DNA of 64,000 nt from the NCBI GenBank assembly GCA_041675505.1, contig JBAYTR010000012.1, forward strand, positions 62,001 to 126,000. The letters run 5' to 3'. This document shows positions 25,720-35,105 of this stretch, piece by piece. Both the position numbers and the translations under genes were made by a program. The notes under the pieces were generated by a model that did not search any database, was not told where the DNA came from, and saw only the letters and a list, made by a program, of their open reading frames with translations. This stretch comes from JAGPCK01 sp041675505. GTDB lineage: Bacteria > Bacteroidota > Bacteroidia > UKL13-3. Within the stretch, counting starts at the first letter, position 1. Each line of letters begins with the position of its first letter.

Positions 25720-26751
25720 ATGAAAAATGACAAATATCAGGGATTGCACATATTTGCTATCTCTTTCATTTTGTGTTACATAAGCACACTTATGGCCTGT
25801 ACCCCGGCCCAAAACAGCAACAATTTTGCTGCTGAGGACAGCACAGCTTCAGAAGCTATACGTAAAATAAATGCCGAAATAACCCAAAAACCTGATAACC
25901 CTGAGCTGTATTACCGCAAAGCACGCATCTATTACAATGAACTGAAAGCCGAGCAGGCTTATACCAATATTGAGAATGCCCTTCACCTGGATTCCCTGAA
26001 TGCGATTTATCACTTCCACAAGGGTGAAATTCTATTTGCACTGAACAAAACCAAATTATCATCCGAGTCATTTGAAAAAGCAGTTGCCTTAAACCCCGAG
26101 TTTTACGATGCATACATTAAACTGGGGGAGTTATACCTGATAGTAAAAGAACATAAAAAATCATTGGCCTGTTTTTCCAAGGCTCAGGAAATTAATCCTG
26201 CTGAAGCTAAACCCTACTTCTACAAAGGCATGAATTTTAAAGAAGTAAGAGACACGGCCAATGCCACCATCAGCTTTCAGCGGGCCACTGAAATAGATAA
26301 TAGTTACTTTGAACCACACCTGCAATTGGCACTACTTTTTGCTGCTAAAAAAGACAAACTGGCCTTGCAGTATTTTAATGCTGCGTTAAAGCTGAATGAA
26401 TTTAATCCTGATGCATTATACGCCCGTGGGTTGTACTTGCAAGAGCAAGGAAAATTTGAAGAAGCCGTGAAGGATTACCGCACATTACTTTCTGTAAATA
26501 AAGATGATTACCGTGCACACTACAACATTGGCTTTATCAATTTTCTGAACAAAAAATACCCCAAAGCTATTGAGAATTTTAGCCAAACCATTATGATTTA
26601 TCCTGAATATACTCAGGCATATTACATGCGGGGACTATGCCACGAAGCAGAAGGAAAAAAACAGGAAGCACTCAACAATTATGACTACGCCTTGCAACTT
26701 GATTCGACCTACACCAAAGCTATTGAAGGGAAAAAACGGGTGAGTAAATAG
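25720..26751 (+). CDS. TPR-repeat lipoprotein
   Basis: A 343-residue lipoprotein when read from ATG 25720: a hydrophobic N-terminus ends in a lipobox STLMAC, so the mature protein starts at a lipidated Cys near residue 27. About eight TPR motifs follow (ELYYRKARIYYNELKAEQAY, AIYHFHKGEILFALNKTKLS, and so on), forming a superhelical protein-binding surface. The frame is open 16 codons further upstream, but the signal sequence fits the later start. It is divergent from hmgA and convergent, by 3 bases, with the large T9SS gene. Partner unknown. Confidence 0.85.
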   Translation: MKNDKYQGLHIFAISFILCYISTLMACTPAQNSNNFAAEDSTASEAIRKINAEITQKPDNPELYYRKARIYYNELKAEQAYTNIENALHLDSLNAIYHFHKGEILFALNKTKLSSESFEKAVALNPEFYDAYIKLGELYLIVKEHKKSLACFSKAQEINPAEAKPYFYKGMNFKEVRDTANATISFQRATEIDNSYFEPHLQLALLFAAKKDKLALQYFNAALKLNEFNPDALYARGLYLQEQGKFEEAVKDYRTLLSVNKDDYRAHYNIGFINFLNKKYPKAIENFSQTIMIYPEYTQAYYMRGLCHEAEGKKQEALNNYDYALQLDSTYTKAIEGKKRVSK

Positions 26752-26754
26752 TAG

Positions 26755-29700
26755 TTACTGTACTATCAGTTTTTTTACCTGCACACTGCCATCGCCAATT
26801 ACTGCTTTCAGGAAATACACTCCACGGCTTAACCCGTCAATTTCGAGCGGCTCGTTAATTACCGGATGATATATTTTTAGCATTCTTCCGCTTACATCAA
26901 ACAACTGCACATAGCTACTCAAACTTCCATCAGCATGGGTAAGTAACACGTTAACTCTTCCCTCCTTTGCGGGATTAGGAAAAACAGTAAAGGCCTCTGA
27001 TAAAAATACATTATTTACCCCATTAGGGCCAACAACAATGTAAGCGTTTTTAGTTACTGCATGAGTACAAGCTGACGCTGTATTACCTGCTGTTAGTTTT
27101 ACCTGATATACTCCTTGGTTATTGTATGTGTGCGATGGGTTAATTTGTGTCGAGATATTAGCTAAGCCACTGCCGGGGTCGCCAAACACCCACGAGTAAT
27201 AATCAAAACCAGTTGACGAAGTGTTAGTGAAGTTTACCGTAAGTGGTGCATTGCCGCTTACAACAGCTGCATTAAAACCTGCTTCCAGCAAATGGATTTT
27301 CATGGTGTCCCTCAGATTACAAACACCTGAACTATATTGATACACATTAGTGTATGTGCCGCCAATAGCACTGTCTGAATTAAACTTACCCGATGACACC
27401 AATGGTCCGCTCCATTGTCCGCCAATTGGAGTTGCATTCAAATTAATTGTACCGCTGTTTTTACAGACAGTTAAATCAGTACCAGCACTTACTGTTGGAG
27501 CTGCCTGAACTGTAATCCACTTGGAATTACTGGTTAAACAACCCGGAGGAGAATAATAGTAATACGCAATTTCATGCTTACCTGCACCAGCAGTTTGAAG
27601 GTTGAACTTATCATTAAGAATATGGTTACCAAACCATGAACCACCCGCTGGAGAAGCGATCAACGTTGCCTGAGCCACATTGCTGCAAAAACTATCGGGC
27701 ACCTGAATACTTACCGGTGGTGCTGACAATACTTCCAAATAGGTAGTATCATCTTCTGAGCAGGAAAGCGGTGAGCGATAAATCAATTGATTTAATCCCA
27801 CTTTAATTTGAGAAGGATAAAATTTATTCAACCGTACTGAATCACCAAACCATGTGCCTCCTGCGGGAGTACCATTCAATTGCACAAAACCTGTAGTTGC
27901 ACAAACTGAAGTATAGGTACCTGCATCAGATTTTATTTTATCAGTTACCGTATAAACAACGGTATCTCTTCCTATGCAACCGTAAGTATCTGCATAGGTG
28001 TATATAATATCGTTTGCCCCGAGGCAGGAAGCATAGGGAACAAAAAGTTTTAATGGTGTATTAATGCATGACGAACCACTCCACACACCGTTGGATTTAT
28101 CCGCAGTTAAAGCAAATCCAATACTGCCAATACAAAGTGTTTTATCGCCTCCGGTAATAGCTACTGCTGGATTCTTACGAATACCGATACGAATCATACT
28201 ATTACTTTCACAGCCGAAAGAGTCTGTCGCTTTCAAATAAATGGTATCAGGATTTATTCCTGCAAACGTAAAACTGTTCGCTGACGACTGACCGTTGTTC
28301 CATGAGTATGCAAACGGAGGCTGGCCTCCTTTTATGTGTGGGATTAAAACAAGCGGCATACCCTCACAAGTCATGGTATCTGTACGATTGAATATGCTCG
28401 CGGATACGGGTACAAAGCTAGGTACCCATAATGAATCGTTGCGTATAAAATCCCCACAGGCCTGAGGTGAAGAAATCCTCAAAGTATATGGTTTCCAACC
28501 TGACTGAGTATACGTGTGAGAGAAATTGGATGTACCTGAATTTACTCCACCAGCCCCTACCCAATTGTATTGGTAATTTCCCGGACCGCTGTTTAAACCA
28601 GCCTGAAAATCGACCTTACCCGTGCAATAATTATAGGTTACAGAAGGAGAAGCTTGAATTGTTCCGCCTGACGAATCTACTTTTACAGCAATGGTGGTAA
28701 AACTCTCCAAAGTTTTAGGGCAAGAATTATCACGTGTCCTGAAAGTAAAATAGTACGGCTCAGTTCGCACATGACTTACGTTTGGTGTCCAGCAAAAGGT
28801 GCCGGTGGCATTCTTTTGATTGTTGGAAACAAAAGCTACTCCCGGCAAATTGGAGTTGTCCATAAACAAATAAGTTGAGTCTCCGGTATTGGGATCAGAG
28901 GTATAAAGGTTAACGCATAAATTCGACCCTGCACAAGCCCTCAAAGAAGTGGCACTTGTACTTACAACGGGTGTATTATTTGAGGCTGAATTAGGAACGA
29001 TTGCAATGGCATGAAATACCTGAGACTTGCCAATGAGCAAACCGCCCCTATAGCGTGAAATAGTGTACGATAACATCGGCATTTGAGTGGTGCTGGGCAC
29101 AACATATGGGTTACTTCCTGTTTTAAGTTGCCTGGTTGTTTGATCAAATGTTAATGCAAAAACCGAATTGCCACTATACTGAAAGGGCTTATTATATGTA
29201 TAAGGGGTGTAATATGGATATGGAGTACCATCAATCCTTGACGGGTGTGATAATTCATACACGACAGAGTCTCCGTTTTCATTTGTTATACCAGCGTTGT
29301 AGTAATTGGGGACTCCTACAATAAAAACAGGCGACAATGGTTTTGCGAACACAGGTCCTTCATTCATTGAATAACCTTTGTAGAAAGATGCTTCAAGAAA
29401 AAAATTTGTTTGCAATAGATTGTTCACCTGGCCTGAAATACAACACTCAGCATATTCAATCTTGATAGGCGAATTGGCAGAAAAGGATGAGGTGCTCACC
29501 TTTTTAGAAAAGTAGTTTTCCTGATAACCATACCCGAACGGATTGTTACTACCAGTTGTACATAATGAAATACTTGGATTACAAACACCACTAATATCAG
29601 TTGTTCTGATGCGTTGCAAGTATATCGTCTGGGAATAACTTCCTTGCTTAAGGTATACTGTTTGAGTTGCGTTGATAGGTATACCTTGACAGTCTCTGAG

Positions 29701-29835
29701 AACACTCAACATAACCTCTACAGAATCGTCCGGCAATACCCTATAGGAAATATAACCTCCAGCTGTATGGGCAAAACCATAATTTGCAGTCAAGAGCAGA
29801 ACTACACACCAAAACTTCGCTAAAATATTTTTCAT
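26755..29835 (-). CDS. Large secreted T9SS protein with PKD domain and repeats
   Basis: A 1026-residue exported protein. Signal peptide about 1-22 (ending GFAH). The N-terminal part (about 23-400) begins GGYISYRVLPDDSVEVMLSV and contains a cadherin/Ig-like stretch. From about 590 to 860 there are three or more repeats of 80-90 residues with a TPxGGxW(F/S)G core. A PKD domain (about 865-940: APLTVNFTNTSS, YSWVFGDPGSG) follows, and the last 75 residues are a T9SS type A sorting domain ending in KKLIVQ. It should be surface-displayed; an adhesive or gliding-related role is possible, but no catalytic site is seen. Confidence 0.88.
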   Translation of the reverse strand: MKNILAKFWCVVLLLTANYGFAHTAGGYISYRVLPDDSVEVMLSVLRDCQGIPINATQTVYLKQGSYSQTIYLQRIRTTDISGVCNPSISLCTTGSNNPFGYGYQENYFSKKVSTSSFSANSPIKIEYAECCISGQVNNLLQTNFFLEASFYKGYSMNEGPVFAKPLSPVFIVGVPNYYNAGITNENGDSVVYELSHPSRIDGTPYPYYTPYTYNKPFQYSGNSVFALTFDQTTRQLKTGSNPYVVPSTTQMPMLSYTISRYRGGLLIGKSQVFHAIAIVPNSASNNTPVVSTSATSLRACAGSNLCVNLYTSDPNTGDSTYLFMDNSNLPGVAFVSNNQKNATGTFCWTPNVSHVRTEPYYFTFRTRDNSCPKTLESFTTIAVKVDSSGGTIQASPSVTYNYCTGKVDFQAGLNSGPGNYQYNWVGAGGVNSGTSNFSHTYTQSGWKPYTLRISSPQACGDFIRNDSLWVPSFVPVSASIFNRTDTMTCEGMPLVLIPHIKGGQPPFAYSWNNGQSSANSFTFAGINPDTIYLKATDSFGCESNSMIRIGIRKNPAVAITGGDKTLCIGSIGFALTADKSNGVWSGSSCINTPLKLFVPYASCLGANDIIYTYADTYGCIGRDTVVYTVTDKIKSDAGTYTSVCATTGFVQLNGTPAGGTWFGDSVRLNKFYPSQIKVGLNQLIYRSPLSCSEDDTTYLEVLSAPPVSIQVPDSFCSNVAQATLIASPAGGSWFGNHILNDKFNLQTAGAGKHEIAYYYYSPPGCLTSNSKWITVQAAPTVSAGTDLTVCKNSGTINLNATPIGGQWSGPLVSSGKFNSDSAIGGTYTNVYQYSSGVCNLRDTMKIHLLEAGFNAAVVSGNAPLTVNFTNTSSTGFDYYSWVFGDPGSGLANISTQINPSHTYNNQGVYQVKLTAGNTASACTHAVTKNAYIVVGPNGVNNVFLSEAFTVFPNPAKEGRVNVLLTHADGSLSSYVQLFDVSGRMLKIYHPVINEPLEIDGLSRGVYFLKAVIGDGSVQVKKLIVQ

Positions 29836-29900
29836 ACAGATAGCTATTATGATTATTAACTATCTGCAAGTTAGAGAAAAAAAAAGAACCTGCAAATAAA

Positions 29901-31796
29901 TTAATACGCCCTTCCGCCCCGGCCTTCCATAAAGTTAATGAAAGCTTTGTTCACCACTTTATTCCCTCCGGGTGTAGGGTAGTTACCTGAGAAGTACCAG
30001 TCGCCTTTGTTATGCGGACAAGCTACATGAAGGTTTTCGATAGATTGATAAATCACTTCTACTTCTGCCTGGCAAACCTCAGGTGTAACTATCTCGGCCA
30101 CCTTTTTGCTGATCTCGTCATCTGTAAACAATGCATACAACTCCTGTAAGTTATTTCGCTGCTCTTCTTTAGGTAAGTTTTCCTGTGCTTTACACTTGGA
30201 ATAAGTCTCTTGCAGCTTGCTCTCCAAACCACGCTCTTTCAACAAAGCCAGCATAGCCTGAAAGGCCACAAACTCTTTCAACTTCGACATGTCAATACCA
30301 TAACAATCAGGGTAGCGAATTTGAGGTGCTGAAGAAACAATCACAATTTTCTTGGGATGCAAACGATCCAATATGCGCAGAATACTGGTACGTAAAGTAG
30401 TGCCGCGAACGATAGAATCATCAATCACCACCAGCGTATCGGTATTGTTATTGATTACTCCGTAAGTCACATCATACACGTGCGCCACCATGTCTTCCCG
30501 GTGAGCATCGTCAGTTATGAATGTGCGTAGCTTGGCATCTTTCACCGCAATTTTCTCTCTGCGGGGTTTAATGGCGAGTATTTCTTTCAGTTTATTGATA
30601 TCAGGATTGGGGCCCAGTTTGATTACTTCCTGTGCTTTGTATTCCGTAAGGTAATCGTGCAAACCATCAATCATGCCGTAGAAAGCAGTAGCCGCAGTAT
30701 TCGGAATGTACGAAAATACCGTATTGGCCATATCGTAATCAATGGTCTTCAATACTTTTGCTGAGAGCAAATGACCCAGCATTTTTCGCTCCTTGTATAT
30801 CTCACGGTCGTTGCCACGGGAAAAATAAATGCGCTCAAATGAACACGATAATTTCTCAGTTGCAGGAAGGATGTTAATTTCAGAGGTATGTCCGTCTTTG
30901 CGAATAACCAGTGCGTTGCCGGGCTGTAGCTCTTTGATGTCGCGGTATGGAATGTTAAACCCGGTTTGTATGGCAGGGCGCTCGGAAGTAACCACCACCA
31001 CTTCATCGTCCTGGTAATAATAGCACGGACGAATGCCTGAAGGATCGCGCATCACAAATGCATCACCGTGGCCCATCATACCGGCCATAGTATATCCGCC
31101 ATCCACTTCTTTCATCGCACGTTTCAGGATATTTTCGATATTCAGGTTTTTCTGGATGAGTGCCGATATTTCATTGTTGGCATATCCTTCAGACTTAAAC
31201 TTATCAAAACAGTTCTGGTTCTCTTCATCCAAAAAATGACCAATTTTTTCCAGCATGGTTACTGTATCAGCTTTTTCCCGCGGGTGCTGACCTAAGTCAA
31301 CCAGCAAACCAAACAGCTCATCTACATTAGTCATGTTGAAGTTTCCGGCCAGCATCAGGTTACGACTCATCCAGTTGTTCTCACGAATAAACGGATGACA
31401 TTTATCTTCAGAATTTTCTCCGTGTGTGCCGTAACGCAAGTGCCCCAGCAACAACTCTCCCATGTAGGGCGAGCGCGCCTTGAGGTAATCAGCATCTTTC
31501 ATCTGTTCCTTATCCGCAGTTTGCGTAATGCGCCTGCTGATGTTGGCAAATATTTCGGCAACTGCACCGCTTCCGGCTGTGCGCTTGCGGTAAATGTATT
31601 GTTCACCCGGTTCAGGATCAAGTTTAATCACCCCCACTCCCGCGCCATCCTGGCCACGGTTATGTTGCTTTTCCATCAACAGGTACAGCTTTTTTAAACC
31701 GTACAACGATGAACCATACTTTTCCTGATAATATGATAAGGGTTTTAGTAATCTGATAAGTGCAATACCGCACTCATGCTTTATAGCGTCACTCAT
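29901..31796 (-). CDS. PurF-like amidophosphoribosyltransferase, long Bacteroidota form
   Basis: A 631-residue protein with both halves of glutamine-PRPP amidotransferase. The N-terminal nucleophile glutaminase starts after a short propeptide at Cys9 (HECGIAL) and has RGQDGAGV and HLRYGTHG motifs; the C-terminal half has the PRPP motif VVIDDSIVRGTT. The family makes phosphoribosylamine, the first step of purine synthesis. At over 600 residues it is much longer than standard PurF (about 470-505), with inserts in the glutaminase and a longer C-terminus, so it may be a paralogue with altered function. The frame continues 43 codons upstream, overlapping pdeM, but ATG 31796 is preferred. Confidence 0.88.
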   Translation of the reverse strand: MSDAIKHECGIALIRLLKPLSYYQEKYGSSLYGLKKLYLLMEKQHNRGQDGAGVGVIKLDPEPGEQYIYRKRTAGSGAVAEIFANISRRITQTADKEQMKDADYLKARSPYMGELLLGHLRYGTHGENSEDKCHPFIRENNWMSRNLMLAGNFNMTNVDELFGLLVDLGQHPREKADTVTMLEKIGHFLDEENQNCFDKFKSEGYANNEISALIQKNLNIENILKRAMKEVDGGYTMAGMMGHGDAFVMRDPSGIRPCYYYQDDEVVVVTSERPAIQTGFNIPYRDIKELQPGNALVIRKDGHTSEINILPATEKLSCSFERIYFSRGNDREIYKERKMLGHLLSAKVLKTIDYDMANTVFSYIPNTAATAFYGMIDGLHDYLTEYKAQEVIKLGPNPDINKLKEILAIKPRREKIAVKDAKLRTFITDDAHREDMVAHVYDVTYGVINNNTDTLVVIDDSIVRGTTLRTSILRILDRLHPKKIVIVSSAPQIRYPDCYGIDMSKLKEFVAFQAMLALLKERGLESKLQETYSKCKAQENLPKEEQRNNLQELYALFTDDEISKKVAEIVTPEVCQAEVEVIYQSIENLHVACPHNKGDWYFSGNYPTPGGNKVVNKAFINFMEGRGGRAY

Positions 31797-31877
31797 GCCT
31801 GAATTTGAAAGTGCAAATTTAACCCATTTTAGTGAGCTATGGGGATGATTATTCTCACATTTATCAACCGTTGCGAT

Positions 31878-31885
31878 TATTTTCG
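31878..31885 (+). promoter_or_regulatory. TATTTTCG minus-7-like box before pdeM
   Basis: TATTTTCG differs from TAnnTTTG at one base and ends 4 bases before ATG 31890, the same distance as seen before three other starts. No minus-33 match was found. Confidence 0.3.
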
Positions 31886-31889
31886 CACC

Positions 31890-32543
31890 ATGCTGCCAAT
31901 TATAGTTGAAGGGGAAGAATTGCATTTACTGCCTGAAAAAGGAATATTCTGGCCCAAACACAGCCTGCTGCTGGTGGCAGATTTACATTGGGGAAAAGCA
32001 GCCACATTCAGAAACAGCTTTATTCACCTGCCCAAAGGAACCACAAGTAACGACCTCGGCCTGCTCTCTGATATGTTGGAAAGCACACAAGCACAGCAAA
32101 TTCTTTTTCTGGGAGATTTATTTCATGCCAAAGCCGGTAAAGCATTGGCCACATTGGCCATGATTGAAGGCTGGAGACACATTCACCGCAAAGTGAATAT
32201 GCTGCTGGTGCGAGGTAATCACGATATACATGCCGGAGACCCTCCCGAAGCGCTGAACATTACCTGTGTAAATGAACCTTTTGAACTGGGGCCATTTATT
32301 TTCACTCACCACCCTTCGGCACACAACAAGGGATACAACCTTTGCGGCCACTTGCATCCAGCAGTGTTACTAAAAGGGAAAGGGCGTCAATCTTTACGCT
32401 TACCTTGTTTTTACTTTGGCAAAAAAGGTGGAATATTGCCTTCCTTCGGTTCGTTTACGGGCAGTGCTGTTATTCAGCCTTCCAAAAACGACCGTATTTA
32501 CGTAATTGCAGATAATCAGGTTATACCCGTTACACAACCATGA
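31890..32543 (+). CDS. pdeM: Metallophosphoesterase of the PdeM (ligase-associated) family
   Basis: A 217-residue calcineurin-like phosphoesterase. All five metal-site motifs are visible: LLVADLHWGKA (DxH), FLGDLFH (GD), VRGNHD (GNHD), FTHHPS (H) and NLCGHLHP (GHLH). The family is called ligase-associated because it is often coded beside LHR helicase and LigD-like ligases; neither is in this window. The frame is open to 31839, but ATG 31890 follows a minus-7-like box. Its stop overlaps the next gene start by 4 bases (ATGA), so it is translationally coupled to a GreA-like factor. Confidence 0.9.
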   Translation: MLPIIVEGEELHLLPEKGIFWPKHSLLLVADLHWGKAATFRNSFIHLPKGTTSNDLGLLSDMLESTQAQQILFLGDLFHAKAGKALATLAMIEGWRHIHRKVNMLLVRGNHDIHAGDPPEALNITCVNEPFELGPFIFTHHPSAHNKGYNLCGHLHPAVLLKGKGRQSLRLPCFYFGKKGGILPSFGSFTGSAVIQPSKNDRIYVIADNQVIPVTQP

Positions 32544-33001
32544 GTAACCTTACAAAATTTAAACTCGCACTAATGAATGCATGCAGAGATGCAGTAGAAC
32601 AACGTATAGCCAATGCAGAGAAAGCCATGCTCTCAGCACAGGAAAGTGCAAATAGTGAGGAAAAAAGCAGTGCAGGAGATAAGTACGAAACAGGGAGAGC
32701 CATGAGCCAGATTGAACGTGACCGTAATGCAAAACAATTGGCTGAAGCAAAAAACGAACTGGCCCAGTTGAACAAAATTGATCTGAATATCGAACATCAG
32801 CAAGCGGGTACGGGCGCCTTAGTGGTATGTGCCGAAGACACCTTTTTTATTGCTGCTGCGGTGGGTGTGCTTACTGTAAATAAGCAAAAGACTATTGTGC
32901 TTTCACCCAAGGCTCCCTTAACACAAGAACTATTGGGCAAAAAAGCCGGTGACCGCATTACTTTTAACGGACGAACACTCACCATTAAAAGCATTTGTTA
33001 A
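32540..33001 (+). CDS. GreA/GreB-like protein (coiled coil plus FKBP-like domain)
   Basis: A 153-residue protein shaped like transcript-cleavage factors: residues about 10-75 are a long charged helix pair (EQRIANAEKAMLSAQESA, QLAEAKNELAQLNKID) and about 85-153 read as the beta-rich C-terminal domain of GreA (GALVVC, VLSPKAPLTQELLGKKAGDRI). The acidic tip residues of true Gre factors are not easily identified; the tip region is instead SSAGDKYETG. It may therefore be a regulator that binds the RNA polymerase secondary channel rather than a cleavage factor. It is coupled to pdeM (4-base overlap) and overlaps the convergent gene end. Confidence 0.75.
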   Translation: MSNLTKFKLALMNACRDAVEQRIANAEKAMLSAQESANSEEKSSAGDKYETGRAMSQIERDRNAKQLAEAKNELAQLNKIDLNIEHQQAGTGALVVCAEDTFFIAAAVGVLTVNKQKTIVLSPKAPLTQELLGKKAGDRITFNGRTLTIKSIC

Positions 33002-33882
33002 GGAACAACTACCGCAACAGAATCAACTGCTTTTTTCTGTCTGGATATAATGGCGGGTAAATGCAAGTTCAACTCCTCAGTTAACTCTTGCTCATTCAAA
33101 TAGCGCATCACACCATCCTTAAACCAAGGTTGATGCTCTTCATAAACATAATCTCCGAAAATAATAACCGGTGTACCGTATTGTTTAATGGTCCAGTCAT
33201 CCATTAGTTCCCATGTGTTGGTCCAGCGGTATAAAAAAACAGCATCTTGTTTCAATAAACGCACACAGGCATGTGAGGCGGGATAACCCGGCAAATCATA
33301 TTGATGCATAGATACCCCCAACTTATTTTCCAGATTAATGTACCACTCCATAATCCATTCCGGGTCAATGGTACTGATAGTTTTTTTCGACTTCCAATTG
33401 CAATGAAACAAGCCCGTGGGTGTAGGTGTTGATTTTTTTCCCAAGCTGGTTGGCCCCCAACGAATCAACTGACCATACTCATAAGCAGCAAATGCCTGCA
33501 TTGCATAGGATATCAATATGCATTTATCTACGCTGTGCAAACTGTTAACTTGTATAGGAAAGGGGCTGTACTTTAATAAATCAGCATAATAAACATCCGG
33601 CACAATGTACTTTTTTGAAGGCCTGAAATGCGCTGCATCTAAACGGTTAAGAGCAACATAAACGGCTGCTTTAACAGTGTCAGAAAAACCAAGCGAATCA
33701 AAAGCTACCAGTGAATATTGTATTACCCTCTCCGGTGCTTTTTGCTCAATGGAATCTACCGGCAGTTTCTGTTGTAAAGCAGGAGGATGTAATTTTTCAG
33801 GGTATTGAGTTTCAGGAATAGGTGGAGTTGGGTTAGAACAAGCTGACAAAAGCACAAGAACTTTAAGTAGTATCTTATTCAT
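32998..33882 (-). CDS. L,D-transpeptidase (YkuD domain) lipoprotein
   Basis: A 294-residue lipoprotein with a lipobox LLSAC (lipidated C15), a Pro-rich linker and a YkuD domain in the second half. The catalytic motif SHACVRLL (203-210) gives nucleophile C206 with H193 and H204 nearby, the HxxxxxxxxxxSHGCxR-like signature with Ala in place of the usual Gly. Such enzymes cross-link peptidoglycan or attach lipoproteins. Its end overlaps the GreA-like gene by 4 bases and murB lies 42 bases upstream on the same strand, so both cell-wall genes are probably one transcript. Confidence 0.9.
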   Translation of the reverse strand: MNKILLKVLVLLSACSNPTPPIPETQYPEKLHPPALQQKLPVDSIEQKAPERVIQYSLVAFDSLGFSDTVKAAVYVALNRLDAAHFRPSKKYIVPDVYYADLLKYSPFPIQVNSLHSVDKCILISYAMQAFAAYEYGQLIRWGPTSLGKKSTPTPTGLFHCNWKSKKTISTIDPEWIMEWYINLENKLGVSMHQYDLPGYPASHACVRLLKQDAVFLYRWTNTWELMDDWTIKQYGTPVIIFGDYVYEEHQPWFKDGVMRYLNEQELTEELNLHLPAIISRQKKAVDSVAVVVP

Positions 33883-33924
33883 TTGGGAAAACTACGTTTA
33901 TGAATGCACTTCACGAATACTCAT

Positions 33925-34941
33925 TCAAATAATATTCACCTCCGTTTGCAGTTGGACCCCAAACTTATCCAGCACTGATTTTTTAATATCTTCCGAAAGT
34001 TGATAGACGTCCTGCCCCTGCACTCCGCCATAGTTTACCAGCACCAATGCCTGATCTTTGTGTGAACCCGTGTTCCCCACGCGCTTACCCCGCCAACCGC
34101 ATTGTTCTATGAGCCAACCTGCGGCCAACTTCACTTTGCCGGGTGTGGTAGGGTAACCGACTATATCATTATACCCACTTTTTAACTCGAGGTATTTCGC
34201 TTCATCCACTTCTGGGTTTTTGAAAAAGCTACCAGCATTACCAATTACGGCCGGGTTGGGCAACTTGCTGCTTCGAATAGCAATAACAGCATCACTTACT
34301 GTTTTAATGGTGGGCTCTACCACGTTCATTTTTTCCAGCGTTTGCTGAATGGCTCCGTAAGTCGTATTAAAGTTTGGCTTTTTATTCAAACGGAAAGTCA
34401 CCGACAAGATAAAATACCTGCCCTTGGCTGCGTGTTTAAAAATACTTTCACGATACCCGAACTGACAATCTGCATGAGAAAAAACTTTCACTTCAGCCGT
34501 TTGTAAATCCATAGCCTCCAGTGAATCGAACGTATCTTTAATTTCCACTCCGTAAGCACCAATATTCTGCATAGGAGCAGCCCCTACAGTTCCCGGTATA
34601 AGCGACAGGTTTTCAATACCTGCATAATTATGGCTAATGCTCCACAGCACCAGTTCATGCCACACTTCGCCTCCCATTGATTTTACCCACACATGGTCTT
34701 CATCTTCTTTCAATACTGAAATACCTTTCAGTTCATTGCGCAATACCAAACCATTAAAATCCCGTGTAAAAAGCACGTTGCTTCCACCACCCAATATTAG
34801 CAAGTCAGTAGTGTTTACCCTGCCTGAAAGGATAAGGGATTTAATTTCCTCTACAGAAGTAATGTGTATCAACTCTTTTGCCTGAACAGCAATTCCGAAT
34901 GTGTTGTAAGGTTGCAAAGAAACCTGTTGCTCTGCCTTCAT
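33925..34941 (-). CDS. murB: UDP-N-acetylenolpyruvoylglucosamine reductase
   Basis: A 338-residue flavoenzyme that reduces UDP-GlcNAc-enolpyruvate to UDP-N-acetylmuramate, the second committed step of peptidoglycan synthesis. The FAD-binding LGGGSNVLF, LIPGTVGAAPMQNIGAYG and catalytic GNAGSFFKNP motifs are intact. It is the longer type I form, like the E. coli enzyme. The frame begins at an ATG at 34971, but ATG 34941 (KAEQQVSLQPYNTFGI) gives the usual start of the family. It is followed by the L,D-transpeptidase gene. Confidence 0.95.
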   Translation of the reverse strand: MKAEQQVSLQPYNTFGIAVQAKELIHITSVEEIKSLILSGRVNTTDLLILGGGSNVLFTRDFNGLVLRNELKGISVLKEDEDHVWVKSMGGEVWHELVLWSISHNYAGIENLSLIPGTVGAAPMQNIGAYGVEIKDTFDSLEAMDLQTAEVKVFSHADCQFGYRESIFKHAAKGRYFILSVTFRLNKKPNFNTTYGAIQQTLEKMNVVEPTIKTVSDAVIAIRSSKLPNPAVIGNAGSFFKNPEVDEAKYLELKSGYNDIVGYPTTPGKVKLAAGWLIEQCGWRGKRVGNTGSHKDQALVLVNYGGVQGQDVYQLSEDIKKSVLDKFGVQLQTEVNII

Positions 34942-35066
34942 ATGGCTGTAAAGGTAATACGGGTAACGCATAGTTTACGGCAATAAAATACACAGATGTT
35001 TATATCAGTTGGCTCAAAAATTCATACACCACTAATTTCTTCATTAGTTTATTCCAATCTTTACCC

Positions 35067-35074
35067 TACATTTG
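35067..35074 (+). promoter_or_regulatory. TACATTTG minus-7 box upstream of guaB
   Basis: This is an exact TAnnTTTG match 31 bases before the guaB start codon. A weak TTAGTTTA lies at the minus-33 distance. The divergent murB gene begins 125 bases away. Confidence 0.5.
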
Positions 35075-35105
35075 CACGGCAAATAATCATACTTAATTAT
35101 TTGCT

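Noticed and set aside
29837..29866. 7-bp inverted repeat CAGATAG/CTATCTG upstream of the T9SS PKD gene
   Set aside because: The arms are short, AT-rich and far apart (16-base loop); no second copy was seen, so it is not reported as an operator.
31797..31925. N-terminal extension of the PurF-like protein
   Set aside because: It would overlap the divergent pdeM gene and place 51 residues before the catalytic Cys; a short propeptide from ATG 31796 is normal.
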